This document shows positions 1 through 9,437 of a stretch of DNA of 64,000 bases, piece after piece (position 1 is the first letter of the stretch; each line of letters opens with the position of its first letter). The position numbers and the translations under genes are program-made. A model generated the notes under the pieces. It did no database searches. It saw nothing but the letters and a program-made list of their open reading frames with translations, and had not been told where the DNA came from. The stretch comes from Sphingobacteruim zhuxiongii (GTDB lineage Bacteria; Bacteroidota; Bacteroidia; Sphingobacteriales; Sphingobacteriaceae): NCBI RefSeq assembly GCF_009557615.1, contig NZ_CP045652.1, forward strand, positions 372,001 to 436,000, given 5' to 3'.

Positions 1-1224
1 CGAGCGAATGTATTGGATCATATTAAATACATACCGACCATTACGTCCAGTATTGTTTCCGATGATATAAGCTCCTTCTTGAATTGTGTTTGCAAATGGC
101 GTAGTAACAAAACTTGTAGGAATATTATCGGTAGCAATCCAAAGTACAGGTTTTGGAGCCGCAACGAAGGAACCAACCTCCTTAGAAGCTACTTCTACAA
201 CCAGTTCAGCTTTGTTAATTGCAATGTCTTGAGTCTGCATAAACTCTGCTAGACCAGGAATTGTGATTTTTGTTGCAACGCCATTTCCCGCTTGAATAAA
301 ACTTACACCTTGACTTGCGTCGCTTTTAATTTCTTTTGTTGTACTTAAAGTTTCAAATGCGGTTCCTGTTCTATCAGCTTGGAAATTGTTGTATTGAAAT
401 CTGCTATCACCAGTTTGTAGTGTTTTTACACCTCTCTTTTTGAATCCATCTGTTCCAACGTAAGAGTAGTGAATACGTACAGATACTAAGTTGTGAAAGC
501 CTACAATCGCGGTATTACTTGCTGCAGGTACTAAGGCTAAACCTTTAAAGTACTCTTGAAAGTTTGCTGTCGAGTTGAATACGTAGTCTGCAGTGCGTAT
601 CTTATTGAACAATTCAGTACCCCAAGCATCACTTAAACGGATACTTACTGAATCACGTCTGTTCATATGCGGTAAAAAGGTTACTGAACCCAATGGGGTA
701 GCATCATAAGCGAACTTTTGATGTCCAAAGATTGCTGCACCAGAAATATAAATAGGATTTGGTAAACCTGTCATTGTATTATTCAACGTTGTTTGTTCTA
801 ACGTTTGAGTTACACGATGTGCTACAATGGTTTGTGTTTTTGTTGTGTCTCCATGCGTATAAGCTCCCGTTGAAGGACGCATAACTAACGTGATGGAGTC
901 GTATTTTGCCGAAGTTGGAAGATCATTACTCACATTCCCTGGCATTAAACGGATGTACGCATTTGAAGACAAACTTCCTATAGGTCCTTGCGAAACTTTA
1001 CCTACTAATATTCTTGTTGTTGTATCACCAGCACCTGAAGTCGGAATGTTCGGCATAAGTACTGTGGAAACTACTGTAGATAAGGTATCGGTAGAAGTTA
1101 AGTTTAAGTTATCGATGCTTTCATTTTTTAATGAAATAGACATATCCTTATCGCAGCTAGCAAAGAATAGGGCTACACTCAAACCTAGGGTAATAATGGA
1201 AGTTAATCGTATATTTTTAATCAT
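1..1224 (-). CDS. DUF4270 family lipoprotein (3' end cut by window edge)
   Basis: An open frame of 408 codons runs on the minus strand from ATG at 1224 to the first base of the window, so the C-terminus is missing. The N-terminus is a lipoprotein signal: a basic start, a hydrophobic stretch, then FFASC with the likely lipidated cysteine at residue 24. The rest is rich in Ser/Thr and beta-strand-like, with repeated statements such as LVEVASKEVGSF, as in the DUF4270 family of surface or periplasmic lipoproteins restricted to Bacteroidota. Function of that family is not known. An in-frame ATG five codons upstream (1239) is an alternative start; I prefer 1224 because it gives a standard signal peptide. 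The family call comes from recall of its general look, not from a search. Confidence 0.75.
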   Translation of the reverse strand, partial: MIKNIRLTSIITLGLSVALFFASCDKDMSISLKNESIDNLNLTSTDTLSTVVSTVLMPNIPTSGAGDTTTRILVGKVSQGPIGSLSSNAYIRLMPGNVSNDLPTSAKYDSITLVMRPSTGAYTHGDTTKTQTIVAHRVTQTLEQTTLNNTMTGLPNPIYISGAAIFGHQKFAYDATPLGSVTFLPHMNRRDSVSIRLSDAWGTELFNKIRTADYVFNSTANFQEYFKGLALVPAASNTAIVGFHNLVSVRIHYSYVGTDGFKKRGVKTLQTGDSRFQYNNFQADRTGTAFETLSTTKEIKSDASQGVSFIQAGNGVATKITIPGLAEFMQTQDIAINKAELVVEVASKEVGSFVAAPKPVLWIATDNIPTSFVTTPFANTIQEGAYIIGNNTGRNGRYVFNMIQYIRS

Positions 1225-1310
1225 AAAATCACCAGTCATGCAAAAGTAGTTAATGGGAACTGTTAATCAGTGTTATATTTTGTTAAAAGTGACCCTGAAC
1301 CTATGCGGTG

Positions 1311-1318
1311 CAAATCTA
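1311..1318 (-). promoter_or_regulatory. -7 box for the DUF4270 gene
   Basis: Read on the minus strand the sequence is TAGATTTG, an exact match to the Bacteroidota -7 consensus TAnnTTTG. It lies 87 bases upstream of the 1224 start. No clear TTG is seen at the -33 position, so this is a weak call. Confidence 0.3.
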
Positions 1319-1340
1319 CTAATTTAAATTTGTTTTAATT

Positions 1341-2771
1341 ATGTTAAAAAAGTATAAAATATTGATACTGGCGATTATCCTGACGGCCGGAGGGATAACC
1401 CTAGTACTTAGCATATGGTTGTATGGGAACTACCAGAATCGCAAAATGTATTTTCTTGGTGCGGCAGATCATGTCTTGTTCGACGTGATTCAAGACTTCT
1501 ATCAAGAAAATGAAGTAGATCTGGTTAAACAGAACCAACTTCAGCGCTTTGATCGTGTAGAACGTGTCGTTGCGGCAATTGAAAACCGTTATCCCGACGT
1601 GAATCGTGATACGATTAAAAAGATCGTGGAAACGAATGGGCACAATCATGACAGCATTTTAGACGAGATGGCCATCTCTAAACGTGGAAAGTTCTCTGGA
1701 GGTAAAATATCTAGGCATCTAATCTCCACAATGGCTATTCGAAACATCAATTGGGATCAAACAACGGTCGATAGTTTATCTAGGCGATTGGAGTCTACTT
1801 TGCGAGATAGAAATCAGTATAGTCCGTTTGAACTGCATATCGTTAAGTTGGTAGGTGTCGACAGCATGAATCGAGACGAAGTCTATCAATCGCGCTTTAA
1901 GCAATTTAAAACAAGACCTATATTGATAGACCCTTCAGAAGATAAATACTTAGAGATCGACTTTATCGATCCACGATCCTTTTTGTTGTACTCTATTGGC
2001 TGGCAATTGACGACCTCGGTATTGCTAGTACTAGCGCTTATTGGGACATTCTTTTATCTATTGTCAACGATTAGGAAGCAAAATCAATTAGCTATGTTAC
2101 GTCGTTCTTTCGTCAACAATATGACGCATGAACTCAAGACCCCAGTGTCTACGGTCATGGCGGCGGTTGAGTCTATTCAACGTTACGGGGCAAAAGACGA
2201 CAAGGAGCGCATGGATCGATATCTTAATATTTCGAAACATGAGCTAGAGCATCTTTCTGACATGATAGAGCGTGTATTGCAGGTTGATATTGCTGAAACG
2301 AATGGGGTTACGCTCAACAAAACAAGCTTTAATCTCGCCGTGTTGATTGACGAATGCGTAGAGAATACACGACTATTTGCGAAAAAGGTAATCCGGATTA
2401 ATTTTCAAAATAGCACCCAAAGCAGCATAATTCAAGCGGATCATGCGCATATAAAGAATGTGTTGACGAATCTTTTCGACAATGCCGTTAAATACTCCTC
2501 AGAGGAGGTGGAAATTGATGTACATTTGGAAGAAATAAATAATCAATTTTTACTGCAGATTCGGGATAATGGACATGGGATTCCAAAAGCTTATCAAAAA
2601 TCTGTATTTGAATTATTCTTCCGAGTTCCGTCAGGCGACATTCACGATGTGAAGGGCTTTGGATTAGGATTAGCTTATGTTAAGCAGATTATTGATCAGC
2701 ACGGCGGAAGTATTCAACTTGATAGTGAACTCTCAATTGGCAGTAATTTTGTAATTAGATTACCAAAATAA
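1341..2771 (+). CDS. Membrane sensor histidine kinase
   Basis: 476-residue two-component sensor. Two membrane segments (about residues 7-28 and 220-243) flank a periplasmic sensor domain of about 190 residues that I do not recognise. The cytoplasmic part has a HisKA dimerisation domain with the phospho-accepting H263 in the motif MTHELKTP, then an ATPase domain with the N box (NLFDNAVKYSS), G1 box (IRDNGHGIP) and G2 box (GFGLGLAYV). It autophosphorylates and should pass the phosphate to the response regulator that starts four bases after its stop codon. The signal sensed is unknown. The gene is divergent from the DUF4270 lipoprotein gene. There is no HAMP domain, so the second membrane helix connects almost directly to the HisKA helix. 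Confidence 0.92.
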   Translation: MLKKYKILILAIILTAGGITLVLSIWLYGNYQNRKMYFLGAADHVLFDVIQDFYQENEVDLVKQNQLQRFDRVERVVAAIENRYPDVNRDTIKKIVETNGHNHDSILDEMAISKRGKFSGGKISRHLISTMAIRNINWDQTTVDSLSRRLESTLRDRNQYSPFELHIVKLVGVDSMNRDEVYQSRFKQFKTRPILIDPSEDKYLEIDFIDPRSFLLYSIGWQLTTSVLLVLALIGTFFYLLSTIRKQNQLAMLRRSFVNNMTHELKTPVSTVMAAVESIQRYGAKDDKERMDRYLNISKHELEHLSDMIERVLQVDIAETNGVTLNKTSFNLAVLIDECVENTRLFAKKVIRINFQNSTQSSIIQADHAHIKNVLTNLFDNAVKYSSEEVEIDVHLEEINNQFLLQIRDNGHGIPKAYQKSVFELFFRVPSGDIHDVKGFGLGLAYVKQIIDQHGGSIQLDSELSIGSNFVIRLPK

Positions 2772-2775
2772 GGCG

Positions 2776-3450
2776 ATGTATAATATTCTGTACGTAGAGG
2801 ATGAAGAAAGCCTAGCGATGATTGTTTCCGATAGCTTGGAGGCTCATGGTTTTATGGTTAGGCACGTTTTAAATGGGCAACAGGCTCTCTTGTTTCACGG
2901 GAAATATAAGCCTGATATTGTCGTTCTGGACGTAATGATGCCCCTGATGGACGGATTTACTGTTGCTAAGGAAATCCGAAAAACAGATCTACACACCCCA
3001 ATTATTTTTTTAACGGCACTCACGCAAACCGAGGACCTCGTAAAAGGCTTTAAGCTCGGTGCAAACGATTATGTTCGTAAACCATTTAAAATCGAGGAAT
3101 TAATCGTTCGTATTGAAGCAGCACTTAAAAAAAGCGGTCAAGGAATGTCCGAAAGCAAATTCGTTGTTGGTAATTTCACGCTTGACACCGTTAAGAATTT
3201 GTTATCACACGGCGACAGTATCGAGAAATTGTCCTATCGAGAAGCGGAACTATTGAAACGCCTAATTGAAAGCAAGGATAAAGTCTTGCCTAGAGATGAG
3301 ATCATCCGTACATACTGGAGTAACGACACCTATTTTACGGGACGCAGTCTGGATGTTTTTATTAGTCGTATTCGTAAATATTTATCAGCAGATGAGCGTA
3401 TCAAAATTACAAATATCCGGGGTGTGGGATATATGTTGTCGTTGGATTAA
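2776..3450 (+). CDS. OmpR/PhoB-family response regulator
   Basis: 224 residues, a receiver domain plus a C-terminal winged-helix DNA-binding domain. Receiver residues are all present: acidic pair E8/D9, phospho-acceptor D52 in VVLDVMMP, the conserved T80, and K102 in RKPFK. The C-terminal part (about 125-224) ends in the usual winged-helix signature RSLDVFISRIRKYL followed by IRGVGYML. It starts 4 bases after the kinase stop codon, so the two are co-transcribed and are very probably a cognate pair. The nicotinamidase gene follows after 20 bases and may belong to the same transcript. Targets cannot be read from this window. Confidence 0.95.
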   Translation: MYNILYVEDEESLAMIVSDSLEAHGFMVRHVLNGQQALLFHGKYKPDIVVLDVMMPLMDGFTVAKEIRKTDLHTPIIFLTALTQTEDLVKGFKLGANDYVRKPFKIEELIVRIEAALKKSGQGMSESKFVVGNFTLDTVKNLLSHGDSIEKLSYREAELLKRLIESKDKVLPRDEIIRTYWSNDTYFTGRSLDVFISRIRKYLSADERIKITNIRGVGYMLSLD

Positions 3451-3470
3451 TTAGCAATAAAATAACCTTT

Positions 3471-4061
3471 ATGAAAGCACTTATTATCGTAGATGTTCAA
3501 TATGATTTCTTGCCTGGAGGAGCCTTAGCGGTGGCGAAAGGTGATGAAATCATTCCTATAATTAATACCATTCAAAAGGAATATGATCTGGTGGTCGCGA
3601 GTCAAGATTGGCATCCTGCGCAGCATAAAAGTTTTGCAAGTCAGCATGAAGATAAAATTACATTCGATGTCATATCTTTAAACGGTTTGGACCAAGTGTT
3701 ATGGCCTGACCACTGTGTGCAAGAATCTTATGGCGCGAGCTTGTCTGAAGACCTAGATAGTACGCGCGTCGAGGCGATATTTCGTAAAGGGATGGATCCA
3801 GAGATCGATAGCTATAGTGCTTTTTACGATAATGGAAGACGTAAAAATACAGGACTTGCAGGTTATCTAAAAGATAGGGATATAGATGAAGTTCACGTTT
3901 GTGGATTAGCTGCAGACTATTGTGTATTTTTCACCGCAATGGACGCTTTAGATGAAGGTTTTAAAACGAGCATTATCTCCAAAGCAACAAGAGCGATTGA
4001 TAAAGGGGCATTTATGGAGAAGAAAAACGAATTTATTCAAAAAGGGGGCTCCTTGTTATAG
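3471..4061 (+). CDS. pncA: Nicotinamidase (isochorismatase family)
   Basis: 196 residues; hydrolyses nicotinamide to nicotinate for NAD salvage in the cytoplasm. The catalytic triad is readable as D8 (VDVQYDF), K106 (FRKGMD) and C151 (GLAADYC). Metal ligands are the D46-x-H48 pair with H52 and H81 (WPDHC). The full-length N-terminal motif and the LPGGALAV segment match PncA rather than other isochorismatase-fold hydrolases. It follows the response regulator gene by 20 bases. Its stop is 11 bases from the convergent outer-membrane protein gene. Confidence 0.95.
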   Translation: MKALIIVDVQYDFLPGGALAVAKGDEIIPIINTIQKEYDLVVASQDWHPAQHKSFASQHEDKITFDVISLNGLDQVLWPDHCVQESYGASLSEDLDSTRVEAIFRKGMDPEIDSYSAFYDNGRRKNTGLAGYLKDRDIDEVHVCGLAADYCVFFTAMDALDEGFKTSIISKATRAIDKGAFMEKKNEFIQKGGSLL

Positions 4062-4067
4062 CCCCTT
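4044..4067. terminator. Possible weak hairpin at convergent gene ends
   Basis: A G-rich arm (4042-4050) and a C-rich arm (AGCCCCTT, 4060-4067) can pair over a short loop with one extra G. The hairpin covers the pncA stop codon between two convergent genes. There is no long T-run on either side, so it would be a weak bidirectional terminator at best. Confidence 0.25.
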
Positions 4068-4072
4068 ATATA

Positions 4073-6859
4073 TTAAATTCTTTCTCTTCGCGTCCCGCGG
4101 GGTCTGTTCCCGCGTTCTCCTTGATCCTCTCCAAAGATCATTTTCCCACCAAAACTTCTCAAATTATACGTAAAGCTTAGTAAGAAATATCGGTTAAGGG
4201 TATTTGATGTAATGTTCGATATCGCTGTTTCGGATACAGATCGATTTATACTTGATGCATTATTTAGTAAATCGAACGCCTTTAGAGATAATTCTGCATT
4301 CTTAGGCTTAAATAGCTTATAGCCCAAGGAAGCATTTAGAAGTGTCGTCGAAATACCCGAAGACTCTCCGACACCAGAATTGTAGAAATAAGATAGATTA
4401 TAGGAAACAGCCATACGCTGTAAAAACTCTAAAGAGAATGAATTGCTAACACGATGTGTTTGAACCGTGTAGTTTTGAATCGGAACCGCAGAGTTGTTTG
4501 TGAAATTCAGATTGGCATTATAGTTTAACCCAAAGATCAAAGTCTTGCTGAAATTTGTATAAATGCCGATTTGTTGACTAAATCCATAACCTTTGCTCGG
4601 GATTAATTGATCGTTTAAGTACGTGAAGTTTTTATTGTAAAATAGATTACTATTTAGATTTAAATTAATGCCTAATTTCTTGATAGGCACGCCATAGCTA
4701 TTATCTGCGCGGAAGGAATACACGCCATTGACATTGACAGGGACCGAATATTGTCCACCTGCACCAAGAATGACATCGTCAAATAAAACCACCGTCGTAT
4801 CCGTCATGAAAGTCGATCTTACGATCTTATCATTGGTATAGGTGAAATTAATATTGCTATTAAAACTACGGCCATTTGTTCGATTAACATCCCTATAGCT
4901 TAATCTAGCAGAGTGAATATATTCTTGATTTAAATCTGGATTACCATTGCGAATATTTAATTCATTTGACACATCCACATAGTCTTGCAAATCATTGATA
5001 TTGGGTGTATTTGTTTTACCGTTATAGTTGAATTCAATATTTCTGTATTTATTGAAATAGTAAACGGTCGTAATCTCAGGGAGTAAACTAGCGAAATCTG
5101 CGGTGGTACGAAGATCAATGGGGAATGTACGATCATTTACACGGACCCCATGTTGATAGTTTAATCCAACTTGAATGCGTAGGGTGTCACGTTTATTGTA
5201 GCCATAAGAAGCTCCAACACTATGAAAATTGAAATCGTTTTGAAACTCATTTGATAGGCGTTCATTTAATTCGTCGAATTGCCCTGTCTCGGCAAGAAAC
5301 TCCATCGTCTTACGATCTGAATAATTTCTCGTATTTCTAAAGTTATAATTTGCTTGCAGTCTTGCGTAGCGAGACACCCGATGCGTATAGCTTAATCGAC
5401 TGTTGAAACCTGAACCGTATCCATTGGTGATGCTTTCACGATTATTGGTGTCGATGCGGCTTAGCATCGCGTCCTTATAGTATTCATTGAATGCCAAGGT
5501 TTGTCCAAAGCCCTCATCATTGCTTTTGTTTCCATTGACGTTTAGAGAGATCGTCTGGCCAGGGCGCTTTAACCGACGCATATAGGTCATATTTCCGCCG
5601 AAGCTGAAATTGCTTCTATTGTTTATATTATCTCGGTTAGAGGTGTTTAATAGCTCAGATTCGCCAATTTTACGGATGCTATTTCCTTTGTTATGATTAT
5701 CGTTTCCTGAGTAGGTGAGGTTCGGAGCAAAATCAAGTTGGTTTAAACTATCAATTTTCCATTTAACGCGCGTGTTAAATTTGTGCTTGATATTTCCAAG
5801 GTTAGCTTCGGATTGTGAGCTTTGAAACTGATTTGCACGAGTCGGAAGGAGATATTCTATCTCGGACAAGGAGTTCGTATAGGAATCAGACTTGAGGAAG
5901 TTATAGTCAGCACTAAAGTCCATTTTATTCTCGATGAAGGTATTGCTGTAGTTTATCGCGCCAGCATAAGTATCTGCTAAGCCTCGGTCTGTATTTCCGT
6001 TGCCAGCACGTAATCCTCCTAATCCCTGTTCAGCAAAGTTCGTTTCGTTGATGTTATTTGCCATTAAATTAAGGGCCATCTTTTGATCTCCATTAAAAGC
6101 GTTCACATTGCTGTTGAATGTAAACTTATCCGAATCTCCTTTACCCGCATTTGCACGACCAAAATAACCCTTGCGTTTGTCTGGTTTCGTAACGATGTTG
6201 ATGATTTTATTGCGTTTTCCGTCATCAAAGCCGGAAAATCGAGATTGCTCGCTCTTTTCGTCAATAATCTGAAGTTTATCAATAATATCTGCTGGAAGGT
6301 TTTTTAAGGCTACTTTCGGATCCGTGCTGAAGAACTCTTTGCCGTCTACAAGAATTCGCTTTACTTGCTCCCCATGAGCAGAAACATTCCCCTCTTCATC
6401 GATCGTAACACCGGGAACCTGCGCTACCATTTCATTCGCCTCGGCATATTCACGGGTTGCAAAGTTCCGGGCATTAAACTCTAAAGTATCCCCTTTAACG
6501 GCGACGTTTGGCGCACCAGTAACTGCAATTTCCTCCAATACGATTTCGCTAGGTTCCAATTGGTAATTGATGATAACAGGGGCACCAGTCAAATGAACCC
6601 CTCGGCTAACGACTTTGTAGCCCAAAATAGAACTGTTTAATCGGAATCGACCGTTTGAGACTTTGTCAAATGTAAAAAGACCCTTTTCATTGGTTTTTAC
6701 ACTCGCTAATATCGAATCTTTCTCGTTTAACAATTGTAGTGTAACATCATTCAGGGGATTGTTGTTTGTTTTATCAACAACAGTTCCGGTAATCCGTTGT
6801 TGCGCAAACGTGCATATGCTGATCAACGCAAGGCTTAGGACAACGAGGATTTTTTTCAT
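4073..6859 (-). CDS. TonB-receptor-like outer membrane beta-barrel protein
   Basis: 928 residues from ATG 6859; an upstream in-frame start at 6925 would add 22 residues before the signal peptide, so I choose MKKILVVLSL. After the signal peptide (cleavage near FAQ) comes a carboxypeptidase-regulatory-like beta-sandwich (ITGTVVDKTNNNPL...), then a plug-like region (about 110-230) and a long barrel rich in Asn, Tyr and aromatic strand ends. The C-terminal tail is unusually basic (GERGNRPRGTRRERI). It resembles the Bacteroidota outer-membrane beta-barrel family often annotated as a TonB-dependent receptor but lacks a SusD partner. Substrate unknown. It is divergent from a TetR regulator gene, which may control it. 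Confidence 0.85.
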   Translation of the reverse strand: MKKILVVLSLALISICTFAQQRITGTVVDKTNNNPLNDVTLQLLNEKDSILASVKTNEKGLFTFDKVSNGRFRLNSSILGYKVVSRGVHLTGAPVIINYQLEPSEIVLEEIAVTGAPNVAVKGDTLEFNARNFATREYAEANEMVAQVPGVTIDEEGNVSAHGEQVKRILVDGKEFFSTDPKVALKNLPADIIDKLQIIDEKSEQSRFSGFDDGKRNKIINIVTKPDKRKGYFGRANAGKGDSDKFTFNSNVNAFNGDQKMALNLMANNINETNFAEQGLGGLRAGNGNTDRGLADTYAGAINYSNTFIENKMDFSADYNFLKSDSYTNSLSEIEYLLPTRANQFQSSQSEANLGNIKHKFNTRVKWKIDSLNQLDFAPNLTYSGNDNHNKGNSIRKIGESELLNTSNRDNINNRSNFSFGGNMTYMRRLKRPGQTISLNVNGNKSNDEGFGQTLAFNEYYKDAMLSRIDTNNRESITNGYGSGFNSRLSYTHRVSRYARLQANYNFRNTRNYSDRKTMEFLAETGQFDELNERLSNEFQNDFNFHSVGASYGYNKRDTLRIQVGLNYQHGVRVNDRTFPIDLRTTADFASLLPEITTVYYFNKYRNIEFNYNGKTNTPNINDLQDYVDVSNELNIRNGNPDLNQEYIHSARLSYRDVNRTNGRSFNSNINFTYTNDKIVRSTFMTDTTVVLFDDVILGAGGQYSVPVNVNGVYSFRADNSYGVPIKKLGINLNLNSNLFYNKNFTYLNDQLIPSKGYGFSQQIGIYTNFSKTLIFGLNYNANLNFTNNSAVPIQNYTVQTHRVSNSFSLEFLQRMAVSYNLSYFYNSGVGESSGISTTLLNASLGYKLFKPKNAELSLKAFDLLNNASSINRSVSETAISNITSNTLNRYFLLSFTYNLRSFGGKMIFGEDQGERGNRPRGTRRERI

Positions 6860-6941
6860 AAATTTAAGTATCCAGGTGGTTTGACGGCTCAATATTAGTT
6901 TTTTTTGTTCAATGCTAAGGGGCAATCACAAAAAAGATACA

Positions 6942-6973
6942 TTGGGGACTCTGAGCGAAAAAGGGTATATTTG
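6942..6973 (+). promoter_or_regulatory. Promoter of the TetR gene
   Basis: TTG at 6942-6944, 21 bases, then TATATTTG at 6966-6973: a good match to the Bacteroidota consensus TTG-N(19-23)-TAnnTTTG. The predicted start of transcription lies about 7 bases further on, giving a leader of under 10 bases before the ATG at 6987. Confidence 0.55.
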
Positions 6974-6986
6974 TGATGAAGTTTAA

Positions 6987-7526
6987 ATGAAAGAGTCAAC
7001 AATAAGTAGGAAAGAGCGGATATTACAAACAGCGATGCAGTTGTTTGCAAACAAAGGTTATTTGGATACATCTACCAAGGAAATCGCAGCAAATGCTGCC
7101 GTCTCGGAGGCGCTTATCTTTAAACATTTCGGAAATAAAGACGCACTATTGTCGCATATTGTGAAAGCAGGCTACCGAAAGGTACTGATGCATCATAAAG
7201 GCATGATGAGTTATAAATCGGCTAAAGATTTCTTAAGAAATATGGTCAAATTACCATCTGAGCTTGTTGCTGATGATCCACAATTTTGGAAACTGCAAGA
7301 ACGTCTATCCCACCATTCTTTTTCAAAAACCCAACACGAGCTTTTTATAAAGCCCGTTCAGCCCATTGTTCTCAAAGCATTCAATGAGCTCAAATACGCG
7401 AATCCTGAATTGGAGACGCAGTTTTTGCTGCTTATTATCGATATGTTATGGAAGAAAGAAGCATGTGGTGAGATCACTAATGCACATGAGTTGGCATCCT
7501 TGATCGAGGAGAAGTATCAACTTTAA
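6987..7526 (+). CDS. TetR-family transcriptional regulator
   Basis: 179 residues. The N-terminal helix-turn-helix is clear: RILQTAMQLFANKGY, then STKEIAANAAVSEALIFKHF, a textbook TetR DNA-binding domain at about residues 8-55. The C-terminal ligand domain is short (about 120 residues) and not recognisable to a subfamily. It sits divergent from the 928-residue outer-membrane protein gene with about 127 bases between the starts, the usual arrangement for a local repressor. The GH3 gene follows 91 bases downstream on the same strand and is another possible target. I saw no clear palindromic operator in the divergent gap. Confidence 0.9.
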   Translation: MKESTISRKERILQTAMQLFANKGYLDTSTKEIAANAAVSEALIFKHFGNKDALLSHIVKAGYRKVLMHHKGMMSYKSAKDFLRNMVKLPSELVADDPQFWKLQERLSHHSFSKTQHELFIKPVQPIVLKAFNELKYANPELETQFLLLIIDMLWKKEACGEITNAHELASLIEEKYQL

Positions 7527-7617
7527 TACATGCGTGTTTATGCGTGTTTCGACACGAATATGCATAAATATTTCATTTTCTAGTATAAAATCCCTTATTT
7601 CGTAGCAAACTATTTTT

Positions 7618-9327
7618 ATGATGATCAAACGTATACTTAGCTGTGGATTATTGACTTGTCTAATTTCGACGGCTGTTTTTGCTCAAAAAAAACCTGATTT
7701 TGTCCCATTTATCAATCAAAAACATGCATGGGTTGATTCCGTTTTTAATACATTATCTCCAAAAGAAAAGATTGGACAACTGTTTTTGGTTCGTGCGCAT
7801 ACGAATTTAGGGGTTAAATATATTGATTCGGTTGCCAAGGTGATTGAGAAGGAACAATTGGGTGGTTTAGTCGTGTTCCAAGGAGGTCCGGTTCGTCATG
7901 CCGATATGTTTAATAAATACCAAAGAGTCAGTAAGGTTCCTTTGATGGTGACCTTTGACGGTGAGTGGGGTTTAGGAATGCGCATGCCGGATTCTACAAT
8001 CTCTTACCCGTATCAGATGACATTGGGCGCTATTCAGAACAATAGTCTGATCTACGACATGGGGCGTCAAATTGCAAAAGATTTCCTACGTATCGGTATG
8101 CATTTCAATTTTGCTCCGGTAGTTGATATCAATAACAATCCAAAAAATCCGGTGATCAATTTCAGATCCTTCGGTGACGATAAAAATAATGTAACTCGGA
8201 AGGCAAAAGCCTATATGGATGGAATGGTTGCAGGCGGTATATTGGCATCGTTAAAGCATTTCCCAGGTCACGGGGACACGGATGTCGATTCGCATTATGA
8301 CTTACCTCAGCTGAAGTTTGATAAAAAGCGTTTGGAAGAATTAGAAATGTTTCCTTTTCGCGAACTAATTAAAGCAGGCGCTCCATCGGTAATGGTTGCG
8401 CATATGAATATTCCAGCATTAGACGCAACTCCAAATATTCCGTCGTCGATTTCTAAAAAAGTAGTAACCGATTTGTTGCGAAATGAGTTAGGATTCAAAG
8501 GGCTTACGGTAACGGATGCTATGGATATGAAAGGTGTTAAAAAGCATTTTCCAAATGGTGAGGCTGATGTGATGGCGATTGTTGCAGGACATGATCTGTT
8601 AGAAGTGTCTGAAAATAGTGCTCGTGCAATAGATTTAATTGAAAAAGCTATAAAAAGTGGTCGAATTAATCAAGCAGACTTGGATGCTCGTGTAAAGAAA
8701 GTCTTGGCAGCTAAACTTTGGTTAGGTTTAGATAAATACCAAAAGGTAAACACGAATAACTTAATTAGTGATTTAAATAGTGCAAGTTCCAAAACCTTAG
8801 TGCAACGTTTGGCGGATGCTGCGGTAACTGTGGTTAAATCGGATCGAGCAATTAAACGTTTTGATAGTAAGAGTAAAACGGCCATTGTTTCTGTGGGAAT
8901 TGAGAAAGCGCAGGATTTTGAAACGGGAATCGCTGCTCAATTGTCGGATTATACGCAAATCTTCGTGAAAGGCACAGAAAAAGAAGAACAGCTTGATAGT
9001 TTATTAAAATTAGCGAGAGATCATAAACAAGTGATTCTTGCTATCCACGATAATCGTTCTAGACCTCGTAGTGAACTTGAACTTAGTGAAGATGTTAAGA
9101 TATTTGTTGATAAGCTTGCCGGTCGTCGCACGGTATCCGTATTGTTCACGAACCCATATGCGCTAAATTCAGTTGATGTTATGCGTAGTGGTTCTGTGAT
9201 CCTAACTTATCAAAATGATAGCTTTATGCAAAAGGCAGCTATTAAGGTCTTCACAAAACAGCTGAAAGCTAGTGGTAAACTTCCAGTGACCATTAGTAAA
9301 AATTTAAAATTCGGAGATGGTTTCTAG
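7618..9327 (+). CDS. Secreted GH3 glycosidase, NagZ-like beta-N-acetylhexosaminidase
   Basis: 569 residues with a signal peptide (cleaved near VFAQ). The glycoside hydrolase family 3 barrel shows the NagZ hallmark KHFPGHGDT (213-221) followed by DSH at 224-226, whose His/Asp act as the general acid, and the nucleophile D300 in TVTDAMDM. NagZ-type enzymes remove terminal GlcNAc, for example from peptidoglycan fragments. Unlike E. coli NagZ it is exported and carries a C-terminal domain of about 190 residues; it lacks the beta-lactamase-like tail found on some Bacteroidota GH3 proteins. ATG 7618 and ATG 7621 are equally possible starts. It could work with the amino-sugar genes at 27.6-42.6 kb, though it is not adjacent. 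Confidence 0.88.
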   Translation: MMIKRILSCGLLTCLISTAVFAQKKPDFVPFINQKHAWVDSVFNTLSPKEKIGQLFLVRAHTNLGVKYIDSVAKVIEKEQLGGLVVFQGGPVRHADMFNKYQRVSKVPLMVTFDGEWGLGMRMPDSTISYPYQMTLGAIQNNSLIYDMGRQIAKDFLRIGMHFNFAPVVDINNNPKNPVINFRSFGDDKNNVTRKAKAYMDGMVAGGILASLKHFPGHGDTDVDSHYDLPQLKFDKKRLEELEMFPFRELIKAGAPSVMVAHMNIPALDATPNIPSSISKKVVTDLLRNELGFKGLTVTDAMDMKGVKKHFPNGEADVMAIVAGHDLLEVSENSARAIDLIEKAIKSGRINQADLDARVKKVLAAKLWLGLDKYQKVNTNNLISDLNSASSKTLVQRLADAAVTVVKSDRAIKRFDSKSKTAIVSVGIEKAQDFETGIAAQLSDYTQIFVKGTEKEEQLDSLLKLARDHKQVILAIHDNRSRPRSELELSEDVKIFVDKLAGRRTVSVLFTNPYALNSVDVMRSGSVILTYQNDSFMQKAAIKVFTKQLKASGKLPVTISKNLKFGDGF

Positions 9328-9378
9328 TTCAAGCGGAGTCTAGAAATTGATCCTTTTACATAACATTTAAGACAGAAA

Positions 9379-9407
9379 AGGCTTGCCACTCGGCAGGCCT
9401 TTTTTTA
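9379..9407 (+). terminator. Intrinsic terminator after the GH3 gene
   Basis: Arms AGGCTTGCC (9379-9387) and GGCAGGCCT (9392-9400) pair with one G.U over a 4-base loop and are followed by seven T. It lies 52 bases after the GH3 stop. Confidence 0.85.
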
Positions 9408-9437
9408 TTCACTGTGAATCCTTTGTTTTTTCTAGAT

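Noticed and set aside
890..1249. A 119-codon open frame on the plus strand
   Set aside because: It lies over the minus-strand DUF4270 gene, which has a clear lipoprotein signal; the plus frame has no recognisable protein features.
7618..9327. GH3 gene as part of the amino-sugar locus
   Set aside because: It is 18 kb away with unrelated genes between, so a functional link is possible but no shared operon or regulon can be claimed.
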